DNA of 64,000 nt from Schistosoma haematobium (lineage: Eukaryota; Platyhelminthes; Trematoda; Strigeidida; Schistosomatidae), in contig NC_067196.1 in NCBI RefSeq assembly GCF_000699445.3, forward strand, positions 27,917,116 to 27,981,115, given 5' to 3'. Of the stretch, positions 11,489 through 23,360 are shown piece by piece. Within the stretch, counting starts at the first letter, position 1. Each line of letters begins with the position of its first letter. The notes beneath the pieces were generated by a model, which was given only the letters and a program-made list of their open reading frames with translations, was not told where the DNA came from and searched no databases. A program made the translations under genes and the position numbers.

Positions 11489-14480
11489 ACGTTGCGCATG
11501 ACTGATTGACTTGCCGCAAAATTTGGTAAGTAGGACTTCTGTAGACATTATTCTAAAGGTGTAAGCATCTGAGTTGGTTTCTAGAAGCATAGACCCTCCT
11601 CATTATTCACCGAGCGCTAACAAGACCGTTATTGTTCTTTTTGTAGTTAGTAATTAAAGTTAATTGACATTTTGGTATTTTATTAGTAATATTAATTTCG
11701 TAATTGAATGTAAATAAACTCGTGGGATCCGGTTTCTAAATTTTTACGGTCTTCGATTTATCCGTAAGGTGGTAATTGACAATGTAATGAGCTTCGTGGA
11801 TTATGAAGAAACAAAGCAGAAAGATGAAAATTTATCGCTTCTTTATATATGATAGGTAACCGTTGATCGTTTTGATTGATCTTCGTCTTCACAGTTTGAG
11901 TGCTTGTGCAGAATAATCCATACTTTAAGTGCTAAAATAAATTAAATTGAAATGCAAACAAAGTATATCTTGGAAATCATGTAATATTTTCTGCAGTTTG
12001 TGTTGAGATTTCAGTACAATAATAAGAAGCGCAGTCCCTTGATTTGATGTTCTGAAAATCACACTATCTTGATTCTCTTATCATTTTTCGTAGATCGTCA
12101 CTTAAGGCCATCATGATTTTTATGATTAAAGTATCACCTTGATAATATCGTCCACTAAGCTAACAGTCCTTAACTTCCACTTCACTAGCGATGAATGACA
12201 CTGCTTGGCCAATTATTACTAGTTTAGCATATCACCTTAATTTTAAATTCCCACTAGTAAGTCTAATCTTCGACCTGTTTTACGGTTATGATATATTCTT
12301 TCATTAACCATGGCACATTCTTCACTATCTGGGCACTAATAGTTACTTACAGAATAATCTATATGCTTTATTACAATATTTCCTTAGATAGGACTTGTGA
12401 GAAAATCGTAGTAGTTATAGTCCATTTGGGTTTCAGCTAGCTAATCAAGGCTTCTTACGCCTCTTCGCTGTAGGCAGCTGATACTGGTTACTACTCACAA
12501 AATGATCAGTAGAGAAATCTTAGACTTGCAAACAATCGGTTTTGGTCCTAATAGTTCAGTTGTTTTGTCTCAAGTGTTGTTATTGAGTGACACATCGGAA
12601 TCATCAGTTGCGTCATAGTTAAAGTTACTCCTGATTGAAAAGTTCCAACTACTCCAAAGATTTCTTTTGATTACTTTTAAGATCACTAAACTTAATACGA
12701 ACCATATGATCTGTAAGCAAGTACATCCTAAGTTAAATCATCACATCACAAAACGCGAATAAGTGTGATAAAATATTTTAATCCATGCTGATTCGTTCAT
12801 AAATAATTATGTGACACATTAAACATTCAGAATTTGTTTTTTTTTTTCACGTTGACAGTTTTATGAAGGTGATTTAAATACAAGAATTGGTAATCCTGGA
12901 TGATTGGGCTATTAAATATTTTTTGGGATTCTAAATGTCCTCATGATAACTATATATTATTATTTTTTTTGTACAGAGTCATTGTAACGCATTTTACTTA
13001 TCTTCTAATACACTATTGATAAATATTAATGATGATATATGTTGCGCTTAAAACATTTAATATTGTTAGTTTTTTATTCAATCTATATACCAACTCACTT
13101 TTGATACTTGGTAAGTTATTTATCAAACTAAATTGTACTGATTGGCCATCTTAAATGAGTTGAATTTGTACTAGAAACTTAATGAAACTCCTGCTTAGTT
13201 ATTTTAACTGGTCGGATAAGATTTCCTGGTGAATAACATATGTTGGTCGTCATTGAAGCACTTTTTCATCGATTCATTCCTTTATTTACACCTAATTGGC
13301 ACCTAATAAGATGAACTAGAGGTCTAAATTTTGAGAATAAAAGCAATAAAACCTCAGTTTTTGTCTCTAAAACATTAAATATTCGGGTGAAATTATACTT
13401 TTTTTTTATCAAAATGAGTGGTTGCCTACGCGATATTTTAATTTGTTTCCCCAAGTAGCAATTAGAACCCTAGTTAAATGGAACGACTATATTTGTATGA
13501 TTTATACTTTGAAATTCATGTAATTATATGCATAGAATACGAGACCATACCTCAACATAAATAATAAATCATAACATATGCAAAACTAAGACATCTTTGG
13601 TTCAAAATTGTGTAATAAGTTGGTGCTTAATCCAGTGTGACCTAAAAACAGGAAAAGATATGTCATTAGCTAATAGTTCAAATAGGAGCTTGCAATTAGG
13701 TCAAAATCAAAATGTAGTCAGTTTTCTTACAACTACCTTTAAAAATATATAAAGCAGTTTATCGGAAAGTATCTTCCAAGCTGCCCATTTTCACGTCTTC
13801 TCTCATCCATAATAAATGCCTAGTAAGTATATTTTTTGGGGATTACAAAGTGTCAGTTCAATTATTCATATTTGCATTAGTACCTAACTAAATTGTAGTT
13901 AGTGATAATCGGTAACGCACCAAGAACCATGCAGCCGTTAGAAGTTGAAATGCAACATAAAGTTCTAAACTATACCCATTAAGGTTTATTGTCAGTTATC
14001 TTAAACCACTGCATTGTCAAACGGAGTGTAAATTGCTCAAATTGGCGTCACTTCACAGCCGTGTTGGTATATTGTCTTTAGTATCGGTTGAAAATAACGT
14101 GTTGGTTTTTATATTATGTTGGACGCTTTTGATATCATGCAGTGAATTACATGTTCGACACTATTGTATTTCAAAAGCGAATTTGTAATCCTCAGTTTCG
14201 CTATTATTAGAAAATTTGACTTGTTTTTTAAAGTAACATCTGCATTTAATACTCTACCCTGTTTTTATACAAATTTAGCAACGTAACGTAATGGACACTA
14301 TGATCCTAAATTGACCAAATAAATGAGTATCTTAGTTCACTTTGAAATAAGAAGAGGGTTTGATTAACTTAATCTTCAAACGGTTATTAATAATTTAGGT
14401 CAGCTGCAGTCAGTTTTGCATAGGAAGTAACTTATGTTCTCCAATACAGTTGTCATTCGTACTTAAAACACGCGCGCTAT
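11489..14480. other. AT-rich region without recognisable gene or repeat
   Basis: About 3 kb of AT-rich sequence with homopolymer runs of A and T. I saw no coding-like frame on either strand and no match to the families found elsewhere in the window. Confidence 0.4.
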
Positions 14481-14789
14481 TTAAGAAGGACAATGGTATT
14501 TTTCCTCCCTGAGTAAATTTCTTTGTTTTGGTCGTTTATTACGTATCAAGACTACTGTTTTCACTTTAATTGAATTTATTTCAGTTAAAGTATTCGACTA
14601 GAGTATCGTTTTTGCTGTTCTCTCAATTAGTTTTGTCGTTGGTACTCTTGAGTACATCTTTTTCAACTGTATCTGTTAGTACTTTTGGTCCTAGCAATCT
14701 ACAGCTCTTCACTTTTTTGGTCATTGATCATTTTTTTGTTCCTGGGTATCATCGCATCTTGAAAAAAACCCCTCCTAAATGACCGGACA

Positions 14790-15847
14790 ATGAAAAAAAG
14801 CAGTTGCCAACGTCCGGGTTGTCGTTATTTTGTTGAAAGCGGCATGCAGTGCGACGAGTGCAAAGGCTGGTACTACGAAGTTTGCACGAACTCAACGCCT
14901 GCTGCTTTCAAACGGTTCAGTAAGAAGGGTTGTGTATGGCTTTGTCAACAGTGCTGCTCGGATGCAAACAGCTTGTTAATCGAGGCCATCTCACTGGTTG
15001 ATGCTGCAAAGAAGTGTTTTAGCAAGCATAGTCGGAACGCGTCAAACAGCACTCGATCTGTCGTCACGCAAATCAACGTGAAGAAAACTAAGGTTAGTCC
15101 GATGATAGATGACTCACGCCCGCTAAAGAAGGAAAAGCAGTCTCCAAAGGGGCCTGCCTTAAGCAAAAGCTCAAGAAAAGTAGGGTCTTATTTTCTCCGC
15201 CTCCCAGATGTGATTCAACAGGAAACACCTAGAAGCCGCAATCGCAATGCTCGATCGGTTTCAAGCGGTAAACATAACCCGACCTCTCAGGTCGTCGACA
15301 TCCCCCCAACACTAGGTTTGACGCAACTGTTATTGCTTCTACCAGCACCGTTGACGAATGGGTACAGGTTGTAAGGAAGAAAAGTAGGGATATAAAATGG
15401 AACCCCGCCCCCTTAAAAGTAGTTGAAAAATCGAAAGCCGATCATAGCGACAGATCAGCTATTTTTCATAGAATCAAGGAGAGCGAGAGCTCTGAACCCA
15501 AAGCTCGTTTTGAACATGACATTGTACTGATTAGGCAGCTGATTAATCAACTCATGCCTCAAAATATGACCGGAGTCACCTTGCTAAAGGTGTACAGACT
15601 AGGGAGTCTAGCGGATTCGAAACCAAATCATTCCAGATGGCTTGAAGTAGTATCCGGCTCTTCGAACGGACGTGACCTAGTTTTACAGAATGGACACGAA
15701 TTAAAGGGTTCAGGAGTCTTTATCCGAAAGGACCTACCGTTGGCAGACCGTGTTAAAAGACGGGAAGCCGAAAAAGAACTACAACTTAGGTTAGACGCTG
15801 GCGAAAAGGACCTTAAAATTGTGAATTTTCGGGTTGTAAGACTTTGA
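14790..15847 (+). pseudogene. CR1 ORF1-like protein with PHD finger, frameshifted
   Basis: The ATG at 14790 opens a frame with a PHD-type zinc finger over residues 5-55: CQRPGC, CDECKGWYY, then WLCQQCC. The position usually holding the zinc-binding His (WYH) is Tyr here (WYYEVC). A basic, Ser-rich stretch follows. The frame breaks near 15310-15330 and continues one frame over through VDEWVQVVRKK and a C-terminal part ending KIVNFRVVRL at 15847, where the TGA follows. The frame ends just before the ORF2 region. In CR1 elements ORF1 is thought to bind nucleic acid or chromatin. One shift disables this copy. Confidence 0.75.
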
Positions 15848-15899
15848 CAGAGAATGATGCCGAAGCCACTCTGGGTGAAGCACGAAGGCACGAAGCTTA

Positions 15900-17665
15900 C
15901 TTAATAAGCGATCAGAACTAGGTGTACAGATTGACTCTTCAAAGCCAGACATAATCGCAGTAACAGAAACCTGGCTGACACAGGCTATAGATAGTATGGA
16001 ACTTGATTTCGAGGGTTTTACGTTAGTGAGGGCCGAAAGAACACAAAATCGCAAAGGAGGGGGAGCAGCTCTATTCATTAGGAATGCTATCCCATTTGCC
16101 ATTATCGATAGTGTATCCCATGAGAGTGGGACGTGTGAATTAGTTAGTTGCCGCTTGAAATGCAAAGGACAAGAGCTGCTGATTGGTTTGGTCTATCTCA
16201 GTCCAAGCTGTGAGGCAAATGAGATCCTGTTAAGCAGTCTCAATACTTGGTCCCAAAGTGGTCGATGTCTAATCCTGGGGGACTTCAATGCACCTATGGT
16301 AGACTGGGAAAGTCTGCGAACTAAATCGTCGGAGAATTCTTTCGAGCAGGAACTAGTTGATGAAGTTATCACATGTGCTCTAGTGCAACATGTGGAAGAA
16401 GCGACAAGGTACGATCCGGACACTAAATCATCCTTATTAGATCTTATACTCACTCACTATGAGGATGATGTTGCGGACCTCCATCATATGCCACCTTTAG
16501 GTAGAAGTGGCCACGCAGTTTTAACTTTCGACTTCCATATAACTGCCAGTCACGAGCACGCGTCAGTCCAGTCCAGATCCAACGTCTGGAAAGCAAACAT
16601 ACCAGACATCATGCACTCAGCATCGTTAATACATTGGTCAATAGACCCAGAGTCCTCCATTGAAACGGCCTGGGGCGCATTTCGAAATTCATACTTAAAA
16701 GTTACCACGCCTCACATCCCTTGGACTATACCAAAGAGGCCGAAAAACTCACCACCATGGCTCAGTAGGGAGGTCCGTATCCTTCTCCGTAAGGAAAGGA
16801 AAATGTGAGATAGATTTAGGTTACTGGGGACTGATGAGTCAAAATCTCAGTATTGAAAGGCTCGGAATACTTGTGCCTCGACCCTCCGTAAGTCTAGAAA
16901 ATTGTACGAAGGAAAACTTGTTAAGGAATCCATAGAATGTCCTAAACGCCTGTATTCTTATATAAACCAAAGGAAAAGGAAATATTCCTGCTCTGTGGGG
17001 AGACAGTACTGCTTCATCACTAGTGGAAGACGACTTTGGTAAGGCTCAAGTGTTCTCGAACTACTTTAGCAACGTATATACATCCTAGGCTGCTGAAGGA
17101 ATGATCTAACTTCGTTGCAAGCCCTTTTAGTACATGCTCTAACCTATCCGTTTCGCAGGGTCGTTTACCAAAAGACTGGAAAAACGCCATAGTAAGTCCT
17201 ATTTTCAAAACAGGTACGAAACACAAACCTGAGAACTACCGCCCAGTGAGCCAAACTAGTGTGGTTGTTACAATCTTAGAAAAGAATTTTCGGAAGGAGC
17301 TGTTTAAGTATCTCGATGAAAACCGGATCCTCTCGGAGAAGCAGCATGGCTTCAGAATAGGTTATTCTTGTCTCACTAACTTATTAGTGGCTCGTGAAAG
17401 CTGTTATATAAGTTAAGAAAAGTCGGGATTAGAGGCAATTTACTGATGTGGATAAAAGACTTCTTAGTTGGGTGTCAACGAAGCTTACGGGTGAACTCAA
17501 AGTTATCTAGCTGGGAAACTGTGCTTAGTGGAGTGCCCCAAGGTACAGTTTTGAGGCCAGTGCTATTCCTCTTGTATGTAAATGACATAAACGTGCAGAT
17601 TGGGTCAATTTTAACATGTATATTACGCGGAAAGATAATCTTATATAAAGAAGTAATCTGGAACT
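15900..17665 (+). pseudogene. CR1 ORF2: endonuclease and reverse transcriptase, broken
   Basis: The endonuclease starts with PDIIAVTETWLT near 15945, then has GGGAALFIRN, the metal-site motif LILGDFNAPMVDW, a SLLDLIL block and RSGHAVLTFDF near 16530. It is open from about 15996 to 16808, where a TGA stops it. RT follows in pieces: LPKDWKNAIVSPIFK, NYRPVS, KQHGFR, then a deletion removes the catalytic DFSKAFD-type region near 17400. The frame resumes at MWIKDFLVGCQRSL and SGVPQGTVLRPVLFLLYVND. A degraded YADD-like YAER is readable at about 17620. Not functional. Confidence 0.8.
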
Positions 17666-19094
17666 GTCGATAAATAGTATCAAATAATAAAAGTGGGTAC
17701 GGTATGTGGTACATATAAAAACTGAAGGCCAGCATTAATTAAAATTAGGGGTAGTGGTGCAGACATATGTAGTTTCAAAGACGAGTATCATCTAGAATTA
17801 TTATGATGCTTTGTGACCACATACAAGAAACAGCCTTTTAGGTGCTTTATGGGCACAGTCTAACCTGTTTGTTGGATTTATTGCCCTTTTTACCTGCGTT
17901 TTCATCCTTCTTTAAGTCGATTCTGTGAGTTGGAAGATTTTCCTGCGATCCATTCATGTTAATATCTTGAAGAGTGTATGAATGTAATTCTACAGTACTG
18001 CCTTACTAGCGGCACAAAGCCTCTTAGGTTTTTAAGAAGGGTCATTGTGACACAACTCTCAACACACCTATTTTACTCTGGTGTGGGACTGGCAGTAACT
18101 GTGTACAGGTTCCAGGTGGAATTGCAGAACGATATAAGAACCATGTAGTTCATTTGATGCCAATGAGTCCTAGATATTGTAAATACCCTGTGTAGCGTTT
18201 CGTAACCTGGATGAAAACGTGTCCAGAATATTGTGCAATGTATATGTAAGACTGTATCTGACATGCAGGTCGAGACGTCCTAACCTAATTCCAATACTTG
18301 ACAGTAGGTTAAGTTCTAGTGTAATGATAGTTTACTTCGACGAATTGATAACCTTTGGTTACACCAATAGTTCTATTTCTCCTCCATTTATGAACAGTAA
18401 TCTAAGAACATATTCTCAGAAAGTCCGAAAATCAAAATGTAGTTCATGTCTGGAAATTGGTTTTCTTATTTATACATGAATTACTCTAGTTCTTAGATAG
18501 AATAGGTTCTGTTCACAGGTTTTGTTAATAAATCCAAACAAAGGTTTAATATTTATAGTTATGTCATCTGTGAGCAGTAACATAGGTTACTCAACCTTAT
18601 ATTTTTGCTCGTAGACATTGTCCACTGAGTTTTTGGCGCTTGCTTGACTTGGTGTGGTGTTGTTGCAGATGGCTTTGCGATTTCGAATTCTCATTTAAGG
18701 TTTAAATATGTTGCAAATTACACATATTTCTTACAAAACAGTTGATTTTGGAGCGATCGGGTTTGTTGACCGAGAATTTTAGGTTCGATGATCATATACA
18801 CACCCATGCCTTGCTGTCCGCCTGGAACATCTGTATTTGACGTCTCTTACCTTGCCAGTACTACCACCATCACCACTGTCATTGTTGTTTGTATTAATAT
18901 AATAGGCTCATTTCGATTCACCTCTGTCATTCTTGGACATCTGTTCACATCTTTTTCATGTACCATTCTCTTCTCTCCTCTATATTCAGTTTTATAATCT
19001 CTCATTTTACAACTCAATCTCCTGTACGTCGACATGATGTTCCATGCTCTTAGCAACCTGAATGCTACAGAACAAACTCACTAATTTATGTTCA
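17666..19094. other. Unassigned sequence between two CR1-like copies
   Basis: About 1.4 kb with no recognised gene. Some patches are GC-richer (around 18060-18300 and 18770-19060) and may be remnants of other repeats. Short open frames here look random. Confidence 0.35.
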
Positions 19095-19962
19095 AGTGCT
19101 ATTCCTCTTGTATGTAAATGACCTTCCTTGTCTCCTATCATCATCGGTCTTGCTATATGCTGACGATGTCAAGATATGGAGAACGATACGATGTAAGAGT
19201 GATAGCTTAAAACTTCAAAATGACCTGAAGAAGTTATCTGAATAGTTTCAAACCTGGTAGTTGCCGATAAATACTTCCAGGTGTGTTGTGACACATGTTG
19301 GTCATCAAGGTACAGATACATACATGATGAATAACACTGAGCTACCTGTCGTCCAGACATATAATGACTTAGGAGTTATCGTTAGCAAAGACCTAAAGAC
19401 TACTGCACACTGTCGTGCAATAGCCACCAAAGGTCTTAGAACCTTATGGTCAATATGTAGGGCTTTTAGTCATGTCGACGCCAAGACGTTTTTGACTTTG
19501 TACACAGTGTTCGTACGTCCTAAACTTGAGTACTGCATACAAGCGGCTAGCCCCTGCCTTAAAAAAGACAGTGAGCTTCTGGAAAAGGTTCAGAGAACGG
19601 CAACTAAGCTGATTCCCGGGATAGCGAAGCTTCCGTATGAATCTCGACTGGCCAAGCTAAACCTTTTCCCGTTGTCATATCGCAGAACTAGAGGCGACTT
19701 GATTACAGTCTTCAAATTGCTTAGTGGCAAATTTGCACCTGATATGCCCTCATTTTTCTTGTCTTCCAAAACAGAGAATTTACTAGGACACTCCAAAAAA
19801 GTTCACAAGCCCAGAACAAATTACTTGTCAGCTGACTACCGACTTTCCCACCGAATCATCAACGAGTGGAATTCATTACCTCAGCACGTGGTTGGGGCTC
19901 CATCCGTCGACTCTTTCAAAAGAAAGTTGAATCAACTGAGAGACCACCATTGCCAGGACTAA
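19095..19962 (+). pseudogene. C-terminal half of CR1 reverse transcriptase
   Basis: The catalytic box YADDVKIW is intact near 19158. A TAG near 19242 sits in SE*FQTW, where Trp is expected, and a second stop follows it. The frame is then open from 19261 to 19962 with NDLGVIVSKDLK, FLTLYTVFVRPKLEYC, LLEKVQRTATKLIPG, RRTRGDLITVFKLLSG and RIINEWNSLPQHVVGAPSVD, all typical of the CR1 C-terminal region. The N-terminal two thirds of ORF2 is absent. Confidence 0.82.
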
Positions 19963-20030
19963 CATAGGCCATCAAGCCTCCTATCCTTCCCAAACTGAAA
20001 CGGAAACTGATCTTCGTGGATAAAGGAATC
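19095..20030 (+). mobile_element. CR1-like LINE, copy 2, 5' truncated
   Basis: Begins at the FLLYVND-coding word and continues through LLYADDVKIW to the C-terminus of RT and a short 3' untranslated stretch. The start repeats 28 bp that also occur at 17559-17586 in copy 1. Because copy 1 continues past that word with its own YADD-equivalent, I read the two as separate copies rather than one split element. The 3' end and tail are not clear. Confidence 0.75.
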
Positions 20031-20329
20031 ATACGTTCTATTACTCATAGTCAAATATTAATGGCCGCTACGACAATCCCGCTATTATAACATTACTTAT
20101 TTTATTTGAACACTTAAATATTGGCACAGAGGCATGAGATACATATGCGCCACACAATAGTAATGAGAATGTAGGGTGTGTATATGAGAAAAGTGGACAA
20201 TAACGAATAGAAATTAGTGTATGCTAGTGAAATAATAATGGGACCGTTCAATTAGCAACAGTACAGCTAGAGAGAATTCCTTCATTTAGGAGTCACGTCC
20301 TTTTTTATGAAGAAATTAGAATAAAGTTA

Positions 20330-22860
20330 CATCAGGACCGCCACTGGCTTCTATTCTGAGAAATATCTGATAACGTCTCTAGCCATTCTGTTACACCATC
20401 TCTAGGACTTCAACCAGGGGATCGTGAAGGATCAACAGGAACCAGTCCTATGCATATCATGGCACGCACTGACCACCTCTCCGCCTTTTCCAACCAGTTC
20501 CAGCGTCAGCAGATGATGCACGATGTTGAGTTCTCTGGGACGACTTTCGTAGTACATGTCCAACTCACCAAACTCGATGTTTCAAGATGGTGACACCAGT
20601 TGAATCAACGCCTTTCTATCCGGCACACAATGCCAAACCTCTGCATCACCAACATGGCGTTGCCACTGAAAGTCCGTAATCCTTCGAAGGCAGCAATGAT
20701 CACACACAGAGGTGTCTAACATCCTCAACTCGGAGAAGCCGGGTTGCATGGCTTGAGTATCTTCGCACAGTAAGACAATATCATCCGCATACTCAGAGTC
20801 GAGAAGTCCTCCTGCAGGCAACAGATTCGCATCGCCATTACTTACATACATCAGAGCTGTTTCCAGATTGTCATCGATTTCAAGGTTGAAGAGAAATGGT
20901 GAGATTGGGTAACCCTGTCTAACCCCACTGCTCGAATGGAACAATGGAGGTAGTTGTATGCCCTCACTCTTCCTGAGGTGTTCGTATATAGAGCTTTTAG
21001 GGTATTAATAACCTTCTCGGGCACACTCTTCTTCAATAGACAATCCCAGAGAACAGTCCCATCCAACGAATCGAAGGCAGCCCTGATGTCAAGAAACATT
21101 ACGATTGTTGGCCTTCGATAAGTATGACGGTGTTCTAACATTTGGCGGGGGGGGGAATGTGATCAATAGATTCTAGACGGAAACCGGCCTACCACTATCG
21201 AGTGGATCTCCGGTTTGATCAGCGTGGTTTTCGACTCAGTCCACGATGTTGGAACACTCAAACCATTGTAAACAACTCAGGCAGTTCTTTAAGCAGAAGG
21301 TCGACACCATTTTTAGAAAGTGCCGGAGGTAAGTCATCTGAGCCAGGCGACTTGCGGAGCTTCAGATGTTGGAGTTCCTTGCGTACTTCAGCCTCGTTGA
21401 GTATTCGAGTCGTCACAGGTCATGGGGGGTAGGATTGTTTGGCCGATGTTGCTGGGGCAACAGGCCAGTTGAACTGTTTTCCGAAAAACTCTGATCATCG
21501 TCCAAGACGTCGATAAATGTTAGTGATTGTCATCCCGTCAGCTTAACAGATTGTTTCACTCACAGCAGAATTCTTGCTGCCAGTGACTCAAGTAGGTTGA
21601 AAGAGCTTCAGGCAGTTACTAGATGCAACTACTGCTTCCAACACATTAGCACGCTCCGACCACCAGGCTTGTCGCTCCTTACGCAAACGTTGGGAAATTT
21701 TCTTAATTAAGAATCTACATTTATTGTCACACTTGAGGTTACTCGGAGTAAAATGAGGTGCTCCAATGAACTGTAAGGAGCCTGTAGAAAACCAGTGCTT
21801 ATGGATGGGACGTTTCGCGAGGCTACAAGTGACTTTGCTCGCCATTTTCATGGCATCATGAGATTGCAGTCAATGGTCATTCAAACTTCCCGGTGGGCTG
21901 ATATCTAGCCTTAAACATAGCTCGGTTTGATATCTAGTTGAAACAGAAGCTGAAACCAATTTTCTGACATCGATCCGTTTAGCGCGATGAATTTATTGGC
22001 CAGTGAAATGTAAGACATGATTAGCGCAAGCAGGGGTATGATCAGAATTGGGATAGTTACTCCAGAAAAGAGGTAGTCTTTTACACAACCACGCCAGTGG
22101 TAGCTGATCACGATATGATCAACTTGAGTCCAGGATTGTGATTCAGGAGTTAGCCAGGAAGCACGTCGGCGATGACTATGCCGATAGTTGATGCTAGCTA
22201 GGAACAGGTTGTAGACTGCGCAAGGTTGCAGTAGACGGTCACCGTTATCTGACCCGCGGTCAACAAGTGCTGATTGGCCATCTAAACGACTCTCTTTTTT
22301 GCCCAGACGCGTGATCTGTGGATTTAAGCTTCCGGCTAGTACTATGGTTTATGTGGAACGCACTTCCTGTAAAAGAACACTTAACTGGTGATAGGATTTA
22401 TCCTTGACTGCATCCGGGCTGCAACGTGTCGGGTCGTAATCGGAGATGACGAAAAGACATCGTTTCTCACGCCGTTTTCTTCTCACTTTGATGGAACTCT
22501 CTAATCGAACAGCACATAACGAACTGTTAATGGGGTTCCAATCGATCAGTGCTACCTCAGCTCTAGTTCGACACCAACTCCAGCAAGACCAGAAGTAGAT
22601 GCCACAGTGTTCCCGGATAAACGCACGTCAAACAAGCCCTTTAAAGTGACAAATAGGGAGCGAATTTGTAGTACTTCGCCAGATTTTTGAATACGAGTCT
22701 CGGATAGACAATAAACGTCGATATTAAGGCTTTCCAAAAACATAGCCAGCTCTATCTGTTGTCCGACCTGCATAAGCTAACGTGAATTATCTGACTTTTA
22801 ATCAAGGCAAGTATAGTACTCGGTGGCCAACATTAAGTTCATACATTATTTGTACCCTCA
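20330..22860 (-). mobile_element. Decayed RTE-type LINE of a third subfamily
   Basis: A minus-strand element with a 5' endonuclease region (22790-21900: NIDVYCLSETRIQ, then QVDHIVISYHWRG), a linker (21850-21588) and RT (21180-20400: [51 protein letters not shown]). After the YADD box it jumps to a C-terminal segment (RRITDFQWQRHVGDAEVWH), so roughly the thumb region is deleted. A run of G at about 21146-21155 lies within the RT frame. The protein is related to but clearly different from the SR2-like copies. Multiple stops and shifts. The ends are approximate. Confidence 0.75.
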
Positions 22861-23189
22861 GGATCCTAGAGCCAATATGCACCATTAGTGTTTTCCAACT
22901 TCTCTAGGTGGACCCTCCGTTCCCACTACACTAGTTTAAGAGCTGAACATCCACTTTTCGTTCTCACAATTTCGTAAACAAGAACCCTGCCTCGTGAATG
23001 CAGTAAGTAGGACTTCTCTAGCAGTGGTGTATGCACATGGCCGTGGAAACATTTTGAGCTGACTCTCCCAACTCTCGATCGTACCAGAGAATTTGAAGGG
23101 CCCTCTAGTAACTAGCTTTTAGAGGAAATTTCCAGGGTTCTGGTACAATAGTGTGATCACTGGCGCCAATCCGTGGTGGGCGTCAGGCA

Positions 23190-23360
23190 GAAACCCACTG
23201 AAAGATGGTCGCGCAATATCACCAGCGTTTGAGGTTAGACATCAACGCCACTGGATACCGGCTTATTGCTTCGAGTATCGCCTGTTGGATCGCGGATGCA
23301 CGTCTCTGTGGAGTCGCATTCTAGGACGAAACGGTGATCTACGATTTATTTTTGCTCGAT
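23190..23360 (+). mobile_element. SINE remnant with hammerhead-like end
   Basis: Similar in layout to the SINEs at 38.9 and 46.5 kb. A CTGGATACCGGCT word leads to a tRNA-like stretch, then CGTGGATG-like sequence, then a hammerhead-like module at 23306-23334. That module reads CTGTGGA, a short GTC...GAC stem and CGAAACGG; A6 and U7 of the standard core differ, so it is probably inactive. This type is known from schistosomes as the Sm-alpha family. Confidence 0.55.

Larger units (their letters stand above)
14500..17665 (+). mobile_element. CR1-like LINE, copy 1, 3' truncated
   Basis: A plus-strand element with two frames. ORF1 has a PHD-type zinc finger and ORF2 an endonuclease and reverse transcriptase, the usual CR1 order. 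The 5' limit is uncertain. The RT is cut by an internal deletion near 17400, and recognisable sequence ends shortly after a degenerate YADD box near 17620. CR1-like elements of this type are known in schistosomes (SR1, Perere). A second copy of the same clade starts at 19095. Confidence 0.82.

Noticed and set aside
17559..19122. 28-bp direct repeat (17559-17586 and 19095-19122) as a target-site duplication around a 1.5-kb insertion
   Set aside because: Sequence after the first copy continues as CR1 reverse transcriptase to a degenerate YADD box, so the repeat is a conserved coding word in two separate CR1 copies.
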